Shown: positions 24,901 to 39,900, counted from the stretch's first letter. The stretch: 64,000 nucleotides of DNA from Thalassia testudinum (GCA_037157565.1 JAZHRO010000055.1:43741001-43805000); one strand, 5' to 3'. Program-made: numbers and translations. The notes: generated by a model from the letters alone, not told the origin.

Positions 24901-27900
24901 GGCACTTGGTCTTTTTTAGAACCAAGTTTATATTGTTGAAATAACCTTGCATTACCTGTCATGTGATTCGTAGCACCACCATCGACAATCCACTCAGCTA
25001 AAGATGGTTTGATGATGGAGATGAACCAAGATCATCATTCTGATAGGTGGGGGAGCAGGTGGTGGACAGACAATATGGTAGAATTTATAGCAAGAGATAG
25101 AAGCAATCTAGTAATCCAGAGACGAGTACAACCAATTCCAATCCCCCTTTTTCCTCCCCAGCTCCAAATCTAATCCCGATAGAGATTTTTGATGGCAGTC
25201 TTGAATCTTGATGATCTTTGTTGTCCTGAAGACAATAATCATGTTATTGAGCCTGTATGTGTAAGTGCAAGTGATGGTCATCCCATTGCTCTTAGCTAAG
25301 AAAGGGATGAGGAGTTGTACGCAGCACCCCATGAACAGATACACGACTTTCACTACACTTAGTCTAAGTTACAAATGTTTTACTCTTCTATTGGAATTCC
25401 TAAGAATGTTGCTGAGATTCAGCTAGATCCTAAGTGGGTTGCTGTAATGTAGGAAGAAATGAGAGCCTTGGTAAAAATCCAAACATGGGATGTTTTGGAT
25501 GTGGCAAAGGATGCTTATATTTGTTGGTTCAAAATGGGTATAAATCATTAAGTACAAACCTAATGGAGAAGTAGATGGATACATGGCACCATTGGTTGCT
25601 AAAGGGTTCTCTCAGAAATACAAGATTGATTACTTGGAGACTTTTGCAATTGTGGCAAAAATGAATCATGGGAGAATTATCTTGCCTCTTGCAATATAGT
25701 TGGGTGGCAACTCCATCAATCAGGCATGAAGAATGCTTTCCTCAATGGGGCCTTACAGAAGAAATTTATATGCATTTGCTCCTTGGCTATGAGTTAGAAG
25801 GGAAGTGTTGCAAGCTTAGGAAATCCCTATACAGTTTAAAGCAGTCACCATGAACCTAGTTTGATAGATTGTGGTTTGTAAGGAAGGAACAAGGGTATAA
25901 GTTATAAAATGCAAGGTAATGGTGATCACACATCACTTATAAAATGTTGTAGGGAATAAGTTGCCTTACTCTTGGTTTATGTTGACAACATGATTATCTT
26001 TGGAGATGCTTGAGAGGGAATCATCAATCTTAAAAGTAGGCTAGCAACTGAATTTGAAATTAAAGACCTTGGAAGATTTAACTATTTTCTGGGTATTGAG
26101 TTGGCTAGATGAAAGGATGGTCTGTGCTTGTGTCAACGGAAATATGTTCTACACTTGCTGTAGGGAACATGAAGATTGGGGTGTAGACAAGTAGTGATAC
26201 CTATTGAAGCTAATCATCAATTAAGCTTGAGGAGTGGAGAACCATTGGATAATGCTAGAAAATGTAGATATCAAAAACATGTGGGACTTGATATTACTTT
26301 GTTAATGTTCTTAGTTAGTTTATGCATGCTCTTAGTGATGCTCATATCAATGTTGTGTATAGTGTTTTCAGTTATTTGAAGAAACATCCTGGGAAGGGAA
26401 TCTTATACTAAAAGTGATGAACTAATTATCAAGGGATATACGGTTGCAGATTGAGCTAGATTAATGGATGATAGGTGCTCTACTACATGCTACTCCTATT
26501 TGGGAGGAAATCTTATCATCTTGAGAAGTAAAAAGTAGTCTATCTGTGTGAGGTTAGTGTTGAACATGAAAACAATGACATGTCAATGGGAGTTATAGAA
26601 ATGTTATGGGTGACAATTATATTGGTTGATATTAATATCCAACTAAAGCTCCGTATGGTGTTGTACTATGACAACAAAGCTTCTATCAACTTGGCTAATA
26701 ATCTGGTTCTCCATGGTCTTACAAAACATGCTGAGCTTGATAGACATTTCATTAGGAAGAAGATTGATTCTGGAGTTCTTTTGTCTCCTATACATCAAGT
26801 TTGAATATTAAATTGATGATGTCTTCACCAAGGGCCTTCCTACGACATATTATGAGAAGAATGTGGGTCAGTTGGGCATGTTTGGCATTTATGCCAAACT
26901 TAGTAGGTGTTGAAAGACATTGTAAATGGGTATATGGACTCTTAGGGTGTGGATCCATATACATCGAGCCCTTGTGCATATGTAGACACCCCGCCTCTTT
27001 ATTGTGTTAGTGAAAATAAAACCCTTAGTGCTAGTCGGCACTAGGCTCTTGTGAAGCATAAGCTCCCGTGGTTTTTCCCCCTTTGTTGATGATTTTCCAT
27101 GTAATCTATTGTTCTATTGATTGTTTGCTTGATTCAATTGAGAATGAGAGATTGGTTATGACCAACATCTTCTATTGGTAATGCATATGCATTTATAAAA
27201 GTCAACAAAGGGAAAATTGGTATTCAGGAATATAAGAACTAAATGGTGAATCTTAAAAAGAAGAGGGGACTTTCAAGGAGGAGTTAAGTGTATCTAAAGG
27301 AAAAGTATCGGGGCAAGAGGAAACTTGGTGGTGAAGTGAAGTGCAAGAGAAGTTTAGAGTTAAAAAGGTGTGCTTCAAAACCTTATTGTGAGGAAGTAAA
27401 AGGCCATGTGGATTGCCACGTGGCACAATAGCCACGTGGATAGTCCACATGGCAGTGGTCACAAGTCCAATAAAGGCCATCGGCCTTCATATTTTTTGTT
27501 GGGTTAGTTAAGAAGTTTTGCCAACTTGTGGCCTTTCTTTGGTAGGATAATTAGAGATTTGTTGGGATAATGGGTGGTAACTACCATTAGTAAATTAGGA
27601 TCTTGATTTTCTCTTTTCTTTATTTAGAAGTAGGATTACTTCTCTATAAAAAGTGAGGACCCTACCAATTATCATATGAGTTACTATAATAAAAGTTTCT
27701 ACATCAATAACTCCCCTTCAACTCTTCCTCTCTCTTCGAGTGTTTCTTTCTCTCTCTCTCTCTCTCTCTCTCGGTTCCACGCGTGGAACTCAACTCCCAA
27801 GGAGCCTCCACCATGTTGCCAATTCTCCACACCTATATTGAGACAAGATTGATAAAAATTTGGAAAATTATGAAAGAGCGGAGAAAAAAGCAAAAAAGAT

Positions 27901-30900
27901 AATTAGTGAAGGAAAAACTAAAGCTTGGGAGTATATTTACATGACATTTAATTCTAAAGAAGGTGAGAGGGATATCTCCAAGTTAGTTAAAGCAAAAAAG
28001 TGGAAAACGAAGGACCTTACACATGTAAGATGTATCATGGATAAAGAAGAGAGGATGTTTATATCTAGTGAGAATATAGAAGAGAGGTGGAAAAATATTT
28101 TAGAAACTTTTTAATATGAATAAGATGATGATGTCACCTTAGGGAAGTAGCCAACTCATAAGAATACAATGGAAAGAAGCAATGCTACAAAACTCGGTAC
28201 TCGATGTTTAGTTGGGAAGGTTATTGACTAAGGAGTATCCTGTATATGCATATGTAGGGGAATAATTGGAGATTACTCAATCTAATATTTGTTTTCCATA
28301 TTTAAATATTCAAATATAGATATATTCCTGAAATATATCAATAAGCTGTATAATCTGCAGAATTTAGCTATAAGTAAAATTAAAATGCTATCCCATCACA
28401 TAAAAATGAATCATTTGAAGTCTATAGTTATGTTAATATGCTACAAACCTTGTCTCTAAATAAAACAGATAACATAAGTTTCAAAATTGGGTAATCAGGT
28501 TCAGGGGGGATAAAGAGGTTATCTATTGAGGCTCTTGTAATAGTTGCCCTTTTAGTCGAGCATAGGGCTCATTACTTGATCCAACTGAGTAATGCTTCAA
28601 ATATTGGTTCTTGGATCGGTCAGAAACCAACTACGATTACTCAGTTGATTTTCAACTTTGGAAAGAAGTAATTGATGCTTCAAAGATGATGAGAAGGCAT
28701 AATTTAGCTTACAACTCATACCTTGTTCCACCTTTTCACTCTATTGCACTTTATAGGAGACGAGCTTCACTCATTTTGCTTTGTATAAAGACGAGCTTCA
28801 CTTGTTTTGCTTTGCTTCACAATGCAAGTTGTAGGAGATGAAGAAGAGCTTTTCTTTCCACTTTACTTGTACAGTGATGATAACATTATTTTGTGGGTAA
28901 CTTCCCTCGTTCAGTTGAAGGAATGGTTGAATCATATGAATCATATGAAGGCATGGTTGAATCATTTGAAGGCAATGAAGTAGCTGATGGAAGGAAGGGA
29001 ACAAAGTAGTTGACTTAAAAGGAAGAGGACGAGGTTGCTTTCTTTATCATGAGAGGGTATGGGCATAGGAAGCTATACTTGCGAGGTAGAGAAGGTTGTT
29101 GAATCTACTTCCAGGATTAGTGACTTATGGATAGCCTAAAATGAGTAGCAATGACGGAAAAGGTCTTACTACTTGTGACTTTAGCTTAAGTAGGGACCTA
29201 TGATTGAAGTGGTAGGGAAAGGATAACTTACACTAATAGGTTAGGAGTGTGGAGCTTGTTTTGAGGCTCTAATTGATCCTTCTTGCCCTAAGCTCTTACT
29301 TGACTGTGTTTCCCTAGGGAAACAGAGGATTAGGGGGGTTGCAGAAGTCAAGGGTTCCTCCTATCAAACAAATTGCATGTCATTCCTTTGGCTCTATTCC
29401 ATTAGGTAGGAATAGGGGTATTCATTCTTTTTGCTTTCTTGCTTCTCATCTTCCCTACTGATCAATTCGAGGGTTCCTCTTTCATCATTAAGCAGGGATA
29501 CTAGATGATCGTCAAGGTAGGGCCTCTCCTTGTACTCTCCCACTTTGGAAAGAGTGGGGGAAGCTAATACTCAACTCTAGCCTTACCCGAACTTCAAGCA
29601 AGAAGGGGAGTGAGTAGCAGCCTTTGGTTTAGAAGCCTTTCCTAGGAGAGTGTAGGAATGCATAAATAGTAAATACCAGTCTCAATGGATGTGCATTAGA
29701 AATGGGAAACTTATTAGCCAATTGATTCCTGTTGATGTGGCAAGATGATGCTTGAGGAATGGAGGAAAAGTTTTATGATACCTTTATACAAGAGTAGAAG
29801 ACATTTACAAAATTGTATCAAATTTAATGAGTCAATATAATGACGCATTGGAAGGGAATGGTTGAAAAAAGGTTGAGATATGTCTTCATAGTAACTGCAA
29901 ACTAGTTTAGCTGGATTTATGCCTAGAAGGTCTAATATTGAAGCAATATATCTTTTAATATGTATGGTGGAGATTGTTGAGACTCCTAGTTATTTCTAGT
30001 TGTTTACCACTTTTGGTGTATTTTATTTTTTTTTATTTTGATCTGGACATGCACTGCTATTTACCTAAACCTCTCTCTCTATAAAGAGGTATTGGGTCCT
30101 TTTCTAAGAAATTAGATTGATCATTTATTCCTACTTTGTATCAAAGCAATGGTCCTAGATCGTTGCCCTTGATACCCCAATCGAAATAGGCCTCCAACAC
30201 CCACCACTACTAAAACCCTAACTGTAGCTGCCAACAGGGGGTCTCCACTGGCGGCTACTGACATCATTGCCTCCTTGCCTCGCCAAAGCCTTAGGCGATG
30301 CAAGGAGGGCATAGACAGGGAGCCTGTGCGACCGTTGGGGCTGTTGCGGCTCCAGTGCTCCACCTGAGCATCACCGCAACTCCCACTAGAGGCCGTGGTG
30401 AGGGGCAGTAACGCTCTTAGGGCTGTTGCGTCGCTGGCAGTGGGACACCTGACTTCGCAGCAGGTCGTGGTGACGCCTCTAGAGTTGCTACGTTGCTGGT
30501 GCTTCGTCGGAGCACCTCTACAGCGATCGTCGGAGGGCTGATAGGGGGCGGCGACGCTTGTGCTAATTTTAGGAGGTTGGTGCCGTTGTAGAGTCCATTC
30601 ATGATTTGAAAACTCAATATCAGGTCATGATTTGGTGATTTTAGATCTGATTGTGCATATAGATTGATTCCTTGGTGATTTTGCATCTAAGATGGCGAGT
30701 TCTAGCCCTTGGTGACCCACTTCATTCTTGCTAGGCACAATGTCAATCTTAGTAGAGATGGCATTGGATATTGCTATTGTGACATATATGGTTTTGTATG
30801 CGGGTGTGTTGCTACAGAAGCTTGACAGGAGTCACCATAGTGTAGGATGGTTAATTGATTTCGGTGCTTTACAACATCTTTGTGGGGATCAGGGCTATTT

Positions 30901-33900
30901 CTAGTCACTTAGTTCTATTGCACTAGGGAGGATGGTACAGGTTGCTGATGGCAGGCACACTTCTGTTGTTGGTCAGGGGGAAGTGTCTGTGACCCCCACA
31001 TTGCAACTGTCGAGAGCATTACATGTATCGGAGTTTCCCATGAGCCAATTGTCCATGAGTAGGATCACGAAGGATCTTCATTGCAGAGTTATTTTTAATG
31101 AGGTTAGATGTATTGTGCAAGATAAGTTTACTGGGAAGACCATTGCCAGAGGTACAAAGCAGAATGGTCTTTATCACCTTTGCTAGGAGCCATTTGCAGG
31201 AGCTAGTAGGTATGATGGTGGGAGTACAGGAGTTAGCAGGTATGATGGTGGGAGTGCCAGGAGCCATTTGCAGGAGCTAACAGGTGTGATTGTGGGAGTG
31301 CCTTGCAGTGGCACATTCGTCTAGGTCACCTGTCTTTAGATCATCTCAGGAGGGTGATTCCACATATTTCACATGCTACTACTATTAGGTGTGATGCTTG
31401 CTGATTGGGTAAGCATAATCGGTCTTTTCTTGCCACTACTTTTGTTGGGTCAACGACTACTTTTAAGTTACTCCACATGGATGTCTAGGGATCGAGTAGA
31501 GTTCCAGACAGGATGAGACATCATTATTATCTTATTGTTGATGATTTCACCAGAGTATCTTAGGTGCTTCTTCTGAAGAACAATGGAGATGATGGAGGTA
31601 TTATAGAGACTTCTCTTGGAGATCAGGACTCGGTATTTTGCCTCAGTGAAGATTATACAGATAAATAATGCCTTCGAGTTTTGCACTGCCAGACTTGTGG
31701 AGTTCTGCAGGACTCATGGGATTATCCACCAGACCATTTGCCTCATATCTCACAGCAGAATAGGGTTGTAGAGTGGAAGCACAGACACTTGTTAGAGGTT
31801 GTCCGCACTCTTCTTATCTACCACAGTGTTTCACAGAGATATTGGGGGGATGCTGTTTGACGGTGTGCTACCTCATTAATAGGATGTCGAGTTCAGTCTG
31901 TCATGAGTTGATACCGATTCTTTTGTTACATCTAGATGGCGAGCTTTTTCACCGTGTCTCCCGAGACTTTTGGGTGTGTTGCTTTTGTTCATCTGCCATC
32001 ACTAGGTCGTGATAAGCTTGCTTCACGCTATTAAGTGCATCTTCTTAGGGTACTCCAGGAGGCAGAAGGGGTATCGATGTTTTGATCCCATCTACCACAG
32101 ACATTATTTCAACGTTAATGGGACTTTTCATGAGACGACACTATATTTTTCAGTTGCTGAACAGGCGAGTGTTCATGATGATGTAGCTCTCATGCCTATC
32201 CCACTTAGGTGATTCCAATCTCCACACCTTAGTCGACTTCTTCGGGCTCCACTACCGCCTTGGATGTCTATCAGAGATTGCATTGTTTGCTGTGCACGTA
32301 TAGTAGATCTTATGTGACACTACAGAGGCCACCGCCCACACCAGTGACTGATACTCTACAGGCCGTTGAGATGGGTTCTAATGACAGTGACAGTCCAGTT
32401 TGATCTGATCCCCCTTACAGTGCAGATCACAATAGTAGTGAGGTACCTTATGTAGAGACTCAGTTAGAGGTACCAGCTGATTCTGACCTTTCTATTGTCA
32501 TTAGGAAGGCACCTTGCATATATGAGTCCAGATATTGTGTTGCAGGTAATTTAGCTATCGATGGTCTTGGTTATCAGTTTGATAGCTTCTGCCAAGCACT
32601 TATGCCTCACACATTCTGTCTACCTACCAGCAGACCATGCTTGATCCAAAGTGGCATCAAGCCATGGAGGACGAGATGGCAGCGCTTTTGAGTAGACAGA
32701 CTTGGGAGCTTACCTCGTTTCTTACAGGCACGTGACTGGTTGGCTCAAGATGGGCCTTTGCCTTGAAGTACAACCTTGATGGGTCTATTTCAAGGTATAA
32801 GTTCAGGTTGGTGACAAAGGGGTTCACTTAGATTTATGGGGTGAACTTCTTGATGCTTTCTCGCATGTTGCGTGGCTTGCCACTATTCGGGTACTTATCT
32901 CTGTTGTGGAGGTTTACATGTAGTAGCTCTCAGGTTTTGAGGTCTAGGGGGAGTGCGTGTGTAGGCTTAGGAAGGCCATCTATGTCCTGAAGCAGAGCTC
33001 GGGAGCCTAGTTTCAAAAGCTCTTAGATGTATTGCAGAAGATGGGGATGCAGAGGTTTTCAGATCTCTCTATTTGTTAGGAAAATGGAGAATGGCATTGT
33101 AGCACTATTGGTTTATGTAGATGACCTGATTATCACTGGCAATGATGAGGTTGGGATAAGACAGGCCAAGGAGTCTCTTGCACAGCAGTTTGTTATGAAG
33201 GATCTGGGCCAGCTTAGATAGTTTTTGGGGATCGAGGTCGCTAGGAGTAGAGATGGGATTGTTCTTTCTCAACGCAAGTATGCGTTGGATGTTCTTCAGG
33301 AGATGGGCATGTTGGGGCCCAAGCTAACTAATATTCCTATGGACCTCAAGACACATCTTCATGATGAGGAGGTAGCGACAACTGATAGTAGAGCATATAG
33401 ATAGCTTGCGGGCAAGCTGTTATACCTGATTATTACCATACTTGATATTGCCTTGGTAGTAGGTAAACTTAGCCAGTTTATGGAGAAGCTGATGAGGCTG
33501 CACTGCCAGGCAGCCATGTAGGCACTGAGATACTTGAAGAAAGTACTAGGTCGTGGTATTCTCTTTTAGAGAGGCTCTCCTATGATAGTGGTAGGATATT
33601 CCGACGTGGACTATGCAGGATGTGTGCTTGACAGGAAATCTACCATTGGTTTCTGTACCTTTGTGGTTGGTAATTTGGTTATTTGGAGAAGCAAGAAATG
33701 GAGAACAATTTCTTGCTCTAGTGCAGAGTTAGAGTATAGGGCGATGGTCCAAATTGCTGCAGAGATGGTCTGAATACGGTCTCTATTGCATGATCTGCAT
33801 GTCTAGATTGAGGAACCTATAGAGATGCGATGCGATAATCGGGCGGCTACATACATAGCCAACAACCCGATGTTCCAAGAGTGCATCAAACATGTTGAGG

Positions 33901-36900
33901 TTGACTACCACTATACCAGAGATCTCATACAGCGTGGGTTGCTGCGTACCATTTATGTTGTATCTGAGGATTAGACTGCTGATGTGTTCACGAAGCCCCT
34001 ATGTCGATCGGTGTTTGACTATTGCTGTTCCAAGCTGAGCATAATTGACATCTATGCTTTAGCTTGAGGGGGAGCGTTGAGACTCCAATTTATCTCTAGT
34101 TATTTTACCACTTTTGATGTATTTTGTTATTTTTATTTTGATGTGTACGTGTACTGATATTTACCCAAATCTCTCTCTATAAAAAGGTATTGGGTCTTTT
34201 TCTAAGAAATTAGATTTATCATTTTGTTGCACTGAGAACTATAGATTCAAGAAGGATTTAAAGTTAGTTTTTATTAATATGGAGAAGGATTGTGGAGAAT
34301 TTTGGAAAGAGACCACTGCAGATTCTATTATCAACCTTATAAAGGAGATGTATAATGGAGTTGTAGCTTGTGTAAAAGCTTAAGCAAACTTTTTTTTTTG
34401 GAAAGGATGATCACACGAGGGAGTGATCATCCATTAAATTAGTAAAAGCGGGGTTACATGAAGTTCCTTGCAAGTCCAACCACAAACCCTTGAAATAGGA
34501 TACATTGCTACAAACACCATCAACACAAGGGTACTCTCTTCTAAAGATAGCACCATTACGGTAAAGTTAAAGTGCCCAAGAATAATAAGTGGCTCTGTAC
34601 GATCCCTCTTTGTACAGAAGTCATCACTCTTGAAGGTTCTCCAAAAACTAGTCCTTGGCCATCAGCTCCAGCCTAGACCTCTCCCATGAATGCGTATGAG
34701 AAGAAAAGAAGATTACAATCTTTTGCACTGCCCCCACATAAAGGACAGGTAGGGTTCAGATTTGGTATAGCCTTCATGATACTCCTTTGTCATAATCCTC
34801 TTCCTATCTAGGAGGCAAGCAAAGAATTCAACTTTCAACAACATCTTTGTCTTCCAAATTAACTTGCAGTTCTTGAGTGGACGTGATCAATCTGCTACAC
34901 GTGGGGTAAAAAAAAAATTATATGCATTCTTCACTTTAAACTCTTCTTCCTCCCAAGTCCATGTGTCCAACCGACCTTCCGTAGGCATAAGTGGTGAAAT
35001 GAGAGCCTGCATCCTTATTGAGTTATCCAATCTTTGGTTAGAAAGATTCCCCAAAAGATGAGTGTTCAAGCTTAGCCTAAGAGACTATTTTGATATCACC
35101 GTCATTGAACATCAAGGATTAAGCTCTTACCTTTTTATCTTGGTTATGGATGAGATAACGAAGTATATTCAAGATGAGGTGTCAAGTTGTATGATTTTTG
35201 CTGATGATGTTTGTGTTGGTTGATGAGGTAAGAGATGGAGGAAACAGAAAATTGAGCTTTAGAGAGAAGCCTTGGAAGTTAATGTCTTTCACCTAAGTAG
35301 GAGAATGATGAAGAATATGGAAGGTAAGTTTAGGGTTAGATGGGACAAAGATGGAATACATATGAAATGTGCATTTCGAAGAAAAATGTTAAAGAAGATG
35401 GAGATGTTATGCATAGAACTAGTATAGAGTGGTTAAAATGGTGGGGGGCATTTGGTATTTTATGTGATAATAGGGTCCCCTTGAAGGTTAAAGGAAGGTA
35501 TCATAGAGCAGTTGTAAAACCTGTCGTGCTATATATTTTGAGTGTTGGGCTGTTAAGTGTAAGCATTTGCAAAAGATGTTTGTAGCAGGAATAAAAATAT
35601 TAAGAATGGTAAGGGGTCATATAAAGCGATGACCCCAAGAATTCTCTATTGGGGAGGCAAACAAATGGTCAAGATTTTGCTCAAATAGGATCTTTAAGGA
35701 AATGCTTCTTCTGCATTCAATTGTTGAGCTTATGCATTAATGTGCTATGCACTGAATTCTTATTTTCAAACGTAATATTCATTTCTAAAGGAATGAATTG
35801 GCTTGCCCTTGTATGTACCATGTGGTGTTATTCAAATGCCAAAGGATTCAGAAAAAGAACTCAAAAGCACATATCATTGGCAAACCACTAAATACACTTA
35901 TTTTGTATTGAAAGCACAAGTAGATAATTTATGTGTGTAGCAACCACAAGAAAATTTAACGTATAGTATTTTGACATATAAGATTTTATCAACATCCATA
36001 CATTTAAGTTGAAGAAAAGAGTTTTTATTATTTATCGAGCTGTCCCTATATTTCTATATATAGGAGAGGTGAGGGAAAATAACAACATAAGTCTAACAAG
36101 GAAAATAAAAATAACAAATAGCCCCTCACACAATAAAACGTAACTCAACACTCCTTCTCAAGTTGGAGCATAGATATCCATCATACTCAGCTTGTTTCTA
36201 CACTTCTCAAATTAGGGGTAAGGGAACGGCTTGGTAAACACATCAGTAGTTTGGTCGATGGAGGCATGTACTAGGAGGTAGATCCTGTTGAATTAGGCTC
36301 CTGGCATAGTGACAGTTTACTTCCAAATGTTCCGTCCTCTCGTTAAACATGGATTGTTAGCAATATTTGTCACGGTCCGATTGTCACAGTGCATCTCCAT
36401 AGGCTCTTGAATATCAACATGAAGATCTTGTAGCAGAGATTTGATCCATAACATCTCAATTGCAGCATGTGCTATGACCCTATACTCTAACTCAGCATTA
36501 GAGCATGAAACAACACTCTGTTTCTTGCTCCTCCAGGTCATCAAGTTTCCAGCAACAAATGTACAAAAATAAGTAGTAGACCGCTTATCTCCAACAACTG
36601 CTGCATAGTTTGCATTAGAGTAGGCAGCTACAGACATAGGAGCCTTCTTTTTCTGGAATAGAATGCCTCTGCCTGGAAATCCCTTGATGTACCTCAACAC
36701 CTGCATAACAGCCTGTTAGTGAACATCAGTGGACTTGTCTAAGAACTGATTTAGCTTACCCACTGCAAGACTAATGTCTGGCCTGGTGGTGGTCAGATAC
36801 AATAGCTTCTTAACTAGCTGCCAATAGGCCTTCTTGTCTTTCAGCTTCACTGTATCATTAAATAGATGAACTTTAACATCCATAGGAATATTGGCTTCCT

Positions 36901-39900
36901 TGAATCCTAGTATGTCTATCTCCTGAAGAATATTAAGTGCATACTTCCTCTGAGACATCCCTATGCCTTGCTTACTTGTGGCAATTTCAATGCCCAGAAA
37001 ATATCTTAGCTTCCCAAGGTCCTTCATGATAAACTGGCGTGCCAAATAGTCCTTCACCTGAGTAATGTCATTTGCATCATCACCTGTAAGAATAAGGTCA
37101 TCAACATATGCCAATAGAGCCACGGTGCCATTACTGGTCTTCTTTACAAACAGGGAATGATCAGATGAAGATCTCTGCATCTCAATAACAGATAGCACCT
37201 CAGACATATGTTGAAACCAGGTTCGGGGGCTCTGCTTAAGGCCATAAATGGCCTTACAAAGCCTGCACATACTCCCCTTGAACCTCAAAACTAGGTGGCT
37301 GTTGTATGTAGATCTCCTTCTCCAAGTCTCCATATAGGAAGGCATTTTTGACATTTAGCTGGTGTAGATGCCATTCATAGTGAGCTACAACAGAGACAAG
37401 TATGTGGACCGTGGAGAGCCGTGCCACTGGAGAGTGTCAAAGAAATTCACCCCATAGGTCTGGGTGAATCATTTGGCCACAAAGCGAGTCTTATACTGAG
37501 AAATAGACCCATCAGGATTATATTTTAGGGCAAAAACCCATCTGGTCCCAATCAGGTGCACGCCAAAAGGTAGTGGAGACAACTCCTAAGTGTCTCTATC
37601 AGTAAGAGCAGACATCTCTTCCATAGCTGCCTTCTAGTGTGGATGTAGTAGAGTTTGCTGGTAGGAGGTAGGGATCTTAGCACTGGAGATTGCAGCTGTG
37701 AATGCATGATACTTCGATCCTAGAGCACCCGCAGAAACATTGCTAGTAATACGATACTGTACACAAGATCGCGGAGCCTTCCTGATAGCAATGGGAATGT
37801 CCTTATCTATGAGTATAGAAAGTGACCTTGAAGAAATATCAACAGAAGAATCGTCAAGTACCCTCAACACATACCTAAACGGGGGAGGATGATGGTGGCT
37901 CAGTAGGGACTGAAGGGGAGGGGGTGTGTCTTCTTTCTGTAAGTGACTGACATCTGATATGTAGCACCCCTAAATGTCTTCTCATCAGGTGGTACAACTC
38001 TGAATGTGTCCACAGTCTGATCTAGAGTAGATACACTACTACTCTGAGAAAAACTTTCCATGGCTATAGGAGGTACAGGTATAGGAGCAGCCACCTCCAC
38101 CTCTCTCAACTAATGACCTGAGGTAGAGAAATAAAGTATAGACTCATGAAAAGTCACATGCACACTCATATAGTGCTTATGGTGTATGGGATCAAAACAC
38201 CTGTATTCCTTTTACGTGTGTGAATATCCTAGAAATACGTACTTTACCGCCCTTAGAGCCAATTTGTTAGACCAGGCCCAAAGACGTGTATAAATGTCAC
38301 ACAACCAAAAGTCTTTGGCGGCACAAGAAACAGATCTGCATCAGGATATAATATACTCCATGGAATTTGCTCATGTAACACAGAGGAAGTTTGTTAATAA
38401 GGTAACAAGTAGTAAGAATTGCATCTCCCCAGTAACCATGCGAAACACTGTTCTGGATAAGTAAAGCTCTAGTTATATCCAGAATATGGCAGTGTTTCTT
38501 CTTAATAATCCCATTCTGCTACGACGTGTGAGGACACGATATCTGATGCACAATACCCAGTGATCCATACAAACCAACCAATTTTTTTGTATAGAATTCT
38601 AACGCATTATCTGTTCTGATTTTTTTAATGCACATGCCAAACTGATTTTTCACAAAAGTCACAAGTTGCTGAATCAGAGAACGAACTTAAGATTTATTCC
38701 TCATCGAAAAGGTCCTGACAAGCATGAAAAATCATTCACAAATAACAGATAATATTTAAACTTCTGGTGGTCTACCACATGGTTAGGACCCCTGACATCA
38801 CAATGCAACAAATCAAAACAGACAGAACTGGTAGATTGGATAGATGCTGGAAAATTGGCACGGTGATGCTTTCCCAACTGACAAGCATCACACTGAATCT
38901 TCATGGCAGGAGACAAGTGAGGGATGATCCGGCGTAGCTTGTCCAGTGAAGGGTGACCTAGTCATCTGTGCCACTATAAGGCACTCCCCATAGTAGTCGT
39001 CTGACATGCCGTAGCAACAGGACTTTGAACCAACCGGTACACACCTCCTCATGGCTACCACCAATCGTCCTCCTCGTCATGCGTTCCTGAAAAGTGCATC
39101 TAATAGCGTCAAAAATAGCATGACAATTCAACTATTTAGTAATAGAATTAACAGATAGCAGTTGCATTGTCATGTCAGGCACATAGTATACATCAGAGAG
39201 ATGTATGGAGGGTCTAACGGCTACCCCTCCCTTACCAAAGATGGGGACATGTCTACCATCTACTAGCTGCATCGAATGATCCTGTGGTATCCTCTGCAAT
39301 CTCCTAAAGCATTGGAAATTTTCTGTCAAATGATCTGATGCACCTGAATTAATCAACCATGGCCCATTTGTACTTGATGGGGATGCATAGGCTGCAGTGC
39401 TAAATGATTGAGGCTGCTCGTGGGTCAACTGTGCTAGCCGTTGCACAACTATAGCATAATCTGCCCCTGCCAGTGACATTGCCTCACTGGACGCAACTGG
39501 AGGTGTCGTAACTAAAACTTGGTTGGCAACAGTAGGCCGTCCAAGTTTATTCCAACACTTAGCCTCAACATGACCAAGTCTTCCGCAGTAAGTGTAGGTA
39601 GGCTTGTCACAACCACCATCAGTTTGCCCCCTACCTTTGCCACGAAAGAAGCCACCTTGACCACTACGAGTGTTGACGACTGCATGAGCCGAAGATGTGT
39701 TGGTTACAACTGCATCATAAGTAGGCTGAATCTGCAACTTACTCAGCCTCCTATAAATTTTCTCAATAGGAGGAAGCTTAGAGAGAGTCATAATCTGAGA
39801 GCAAGCTGTAGAATAGTGGTCATTCAACCCTGCAAGGAACATGTGGGTTGCAAACTCCTTCCTGTGATCTCTGCATGTAGTGGAAGTACACATTGGCCTA

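Larger units (their letters stand above)
21766..27145 (+). mobile_element. Ty1/copia element B with canonical long-type LTR
   Basis: The 5' LTR (about 21766-22119) ends in CA and is followed by TGGTGTCAGAACCC. A 3' LTR copy begins at 26908 (TGTTGAAAGACATTG) and matches for about 230 bp before it is lost. Between them lie gag, an inverted copia fragment (C) and a plus-strand RT-RNase H. It is unrelated in LTR to A, D, E, G and H. The 5' and 3' LTRs share GACATTGTAAATGGGTAT but are clearly diverged, indicating an old insertion. Confidence 0.75.
29970..34238 (+). mobile_element. Ty1/copia element E, structurally complete but gag-less
   Basis: The element spans 29975-34233. Flanks are GAGAT (29970-29974) and GAGAA (34234-34238), a 5-bp target duplication with one change. 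LTRs are 29975-30135 and 34075-34233. A primer site follows the 5' LTR and a polypurine tract precedes the 3' LTR. The leader passes directly into the gag tail and protease, so capsid and zinc knuckle are missing. It interrupts the LINE RT, dating it after the LINE. The coding region is full of stops. Confidence 0.82.
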
